This document shows, piece after piece, positions 62,979-64,000 of a stretch of 64,000 nt of DNA (the stretch's first letter is position 1; the number at the start of each line of letters is the position of its first letter). The DNA comes from Polytrichum commune (lineage: Eukaryota > Streptophyta > Polytrichopsida > Polytrichales > Polytrichaceae): positions 23,682,001-23,746,000 of the forward strand of contig OX485804.1 in assembly GCA_950295325.1 (NCBI GenBank), read 5' to 3'. The notes under the pieces were generated by a model. It was given only the letters and a program-made list of their open reading frames with translations, was not told where the DNA came from and did not search any database. A program made the position numbers and the translations under genes.

Positions 62979-63056
62979 AGGACAGAGGGAAAAATAATGT
63001 ATTTACGGATACTATTGAAGGGCAATTGTATCTGAGTTTCTGCACAGCACACCACC
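62979..63056 (-). repeat. Duplicated exon-like segment, copy 2
   Basis: Near-identical to 61660-61736, but the donor is changed (GTAAAT instead of GTAAGT). Directly downstream on the minus strand, up to a GTAAGT donor at 62939, a frame reads LVALWASAGIIG. This recalls a membrane segment of CURT1-type thylakoid proteins, but it is too short to assign. Confidence 0.5.
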
Positions 63057-63332
63057 TTTGTAGACAATCAAAAGGACAACTTTCTAATGCAAATTGCTTC
63101 CGAAAATGAAGAGAGCACTCACAAGAAGTGTCTAACAAGTGGGACCTCTTTAGAACATGCTCATTTTCAAAGAGGTTATTTAAGAAATTCAATGCATGCT
63201 TAATGTATTTATACATTAATCTAAATACCTACAGAAACAAGTGTAGTCAATTTTACTATCTGCATACCAATTCACTCAGTACAATTCTGTTACTCAATTA
63301 CATTAGATAATCTGAAATACAGACAATGGTAC

Positions 63333-63479
63333 CTGCGAGATAAGCGGCTCCGCTTCAGTTCGTTTCACGAAATGAATGGAATTGCGTAATAAGGAAGTTG
63401 ATTGATCACCCAAGAGCACCTCCCCAATATCATCCAGCACTCTCACTTGAATATATGGATCTTTTGGTGGTGAAGCATC
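63333..63479 (-). pseudogene. Single exon of GINS complex subunit PSF1 (C-terminal B domain)
   Basis: On the minus strand, ATATTCAG^ opens 49 in-phase codons, DASPPKDPYIQVRVLDDIGE, then VLLGDQSTSLLRNSIHFVKR and TEAEPLISQ, and closes at ^GTACC. This is the C-terminal domain of PSF1, part of the GINS ring that activates the MCM helicase at replication forks. Its own sequence looks undamaged. However, the exon-like sequence just upstream (ending GGCG^GTAAGT at 63552/63551) does not encode PSF1, and the expected last exon (GLMEE..) is not visible to the left. It is either a captured exon or an exon of a gene with long introns running past 64000. Confidence 0.7.
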
Positions 63480-64000
63480 CTGAATATAAATATTTTTCAG
63501 AACAAATGAAGAATATATCCTATGATTAGTTCCACTCATTGTGAACTTACCGCCCACTTAAGGCCACTTTACACTATGGCCAAAGGCTGTGAGGGCCCTT
63601 GAAACTCATCCAAAGGCTGTATGATGGTAAAATGTTGGAACCTAAATTTCCTTCTCCACTCTGAGAGCATGAAATGTACAGTTCTGAATGCCAAATCAAT
63701 TCAAGTCCGTAACATTCAGAAAAATGTAAAGCAATTCTAAGGGCTTACTTAAGAACCCAAATATGACCAAGGTGTAAGTGGAGTTTCAGTATTTGTATAT
63801 CTTATAAGTGGAGTATTTTCCATTCAAATATGTAGATGTTTTGAAGATCCCTTGAAGATCCCTTGAAAGATTCTAAACAACACACAGCATAAAGATGTTG
63901 TGTGATGATCAAAGAACAAACACCATAAAGACCACACGATGTTTGAAAGAGATTGGAGTACTACGTCCTCAAATTCTATCATCTACTTCACACTCGATAG
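63480..64000. other. Right edge of the window
   Basis: No further PSF1 exon was recognised. A short duplicated GAAGATCCCTT occurs near 63843-63865. Confidence 0.5.

Overview
This is nuclear DNA of a land plant. The evidence is intron-rich genes with GT..AG junctions, two proteins with apparent plastid transit peptides, a plant-type KDEL receptor, and plant-style transposons (CACTA with a CACTACAAGAAAA terminus, Ty3/gypsy, MITEs, tRNA-derived SINE-like repeats). Gene density is very low: four confident host genes in 64 kb. Long repeat-filled spacers and moderate introns make me favour a non-flowering plant (bryophyte, lycophyte or fern), but I cannot fix the species.

Layout. 1-7372: spacer with tandem repeats, SINE-like heads and diverged dispersed repeats. 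7373-14212 (-): N-acetyl-gamma-glutamyl-phosphate reductase, 13 exons. 14213-23612: repeats and one broken unknown coding region. 23613-27483 (-): pKIWI502-like FAD/NAD(P) oxidoreductase, 4 exons, with a duplicated upstream region. 28203-31804: a MITE-like foldback and a duplicated block upstream of the next gene. 31805-34296 (+): KDEL receptor ERD2, 6 exons. 35529-39610 (+): a divergent, nearly intronless copy of proteasome base subunit RPN2. 39611-46490: spacer with a 161-bp tandem duplication, a SINE-like element and two unidentified possible genes.

46785-54430 is a nest of retroelements: a dead gypsy reverse transcriptase/integrase split by a TG..CA element with GAGGT target duplications, then a short element with 690-bp LTRs whose right LTR is split by another TG..CA element with GTGAG duplications. 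54857-55335 (-) is the tail of a SWIM zinc-finger protein cut off by a CACTA transposon starting at 55336, which carries a 62-bp subterminal array and a minus-strand En/Spm-type gene whose best exons lie at 58477-60646. To its right, 61268-63479 holds single exons of at least three unrelated host genes (ClpT-type Clp-N protein, malic enzyme, GINS subunit PSF1), all on the minus strand. I read these as captured exons, and this is the most interesting part of the window.

The host genes do not form a pathway: plastid arginine synthesis, a plastid redox protein, ER retrieval and the 26S proteasome. What links them is the repeat landscape. The same MITE family sits in introns of the first two genes, and two genes have locally duplicated upstream regions.
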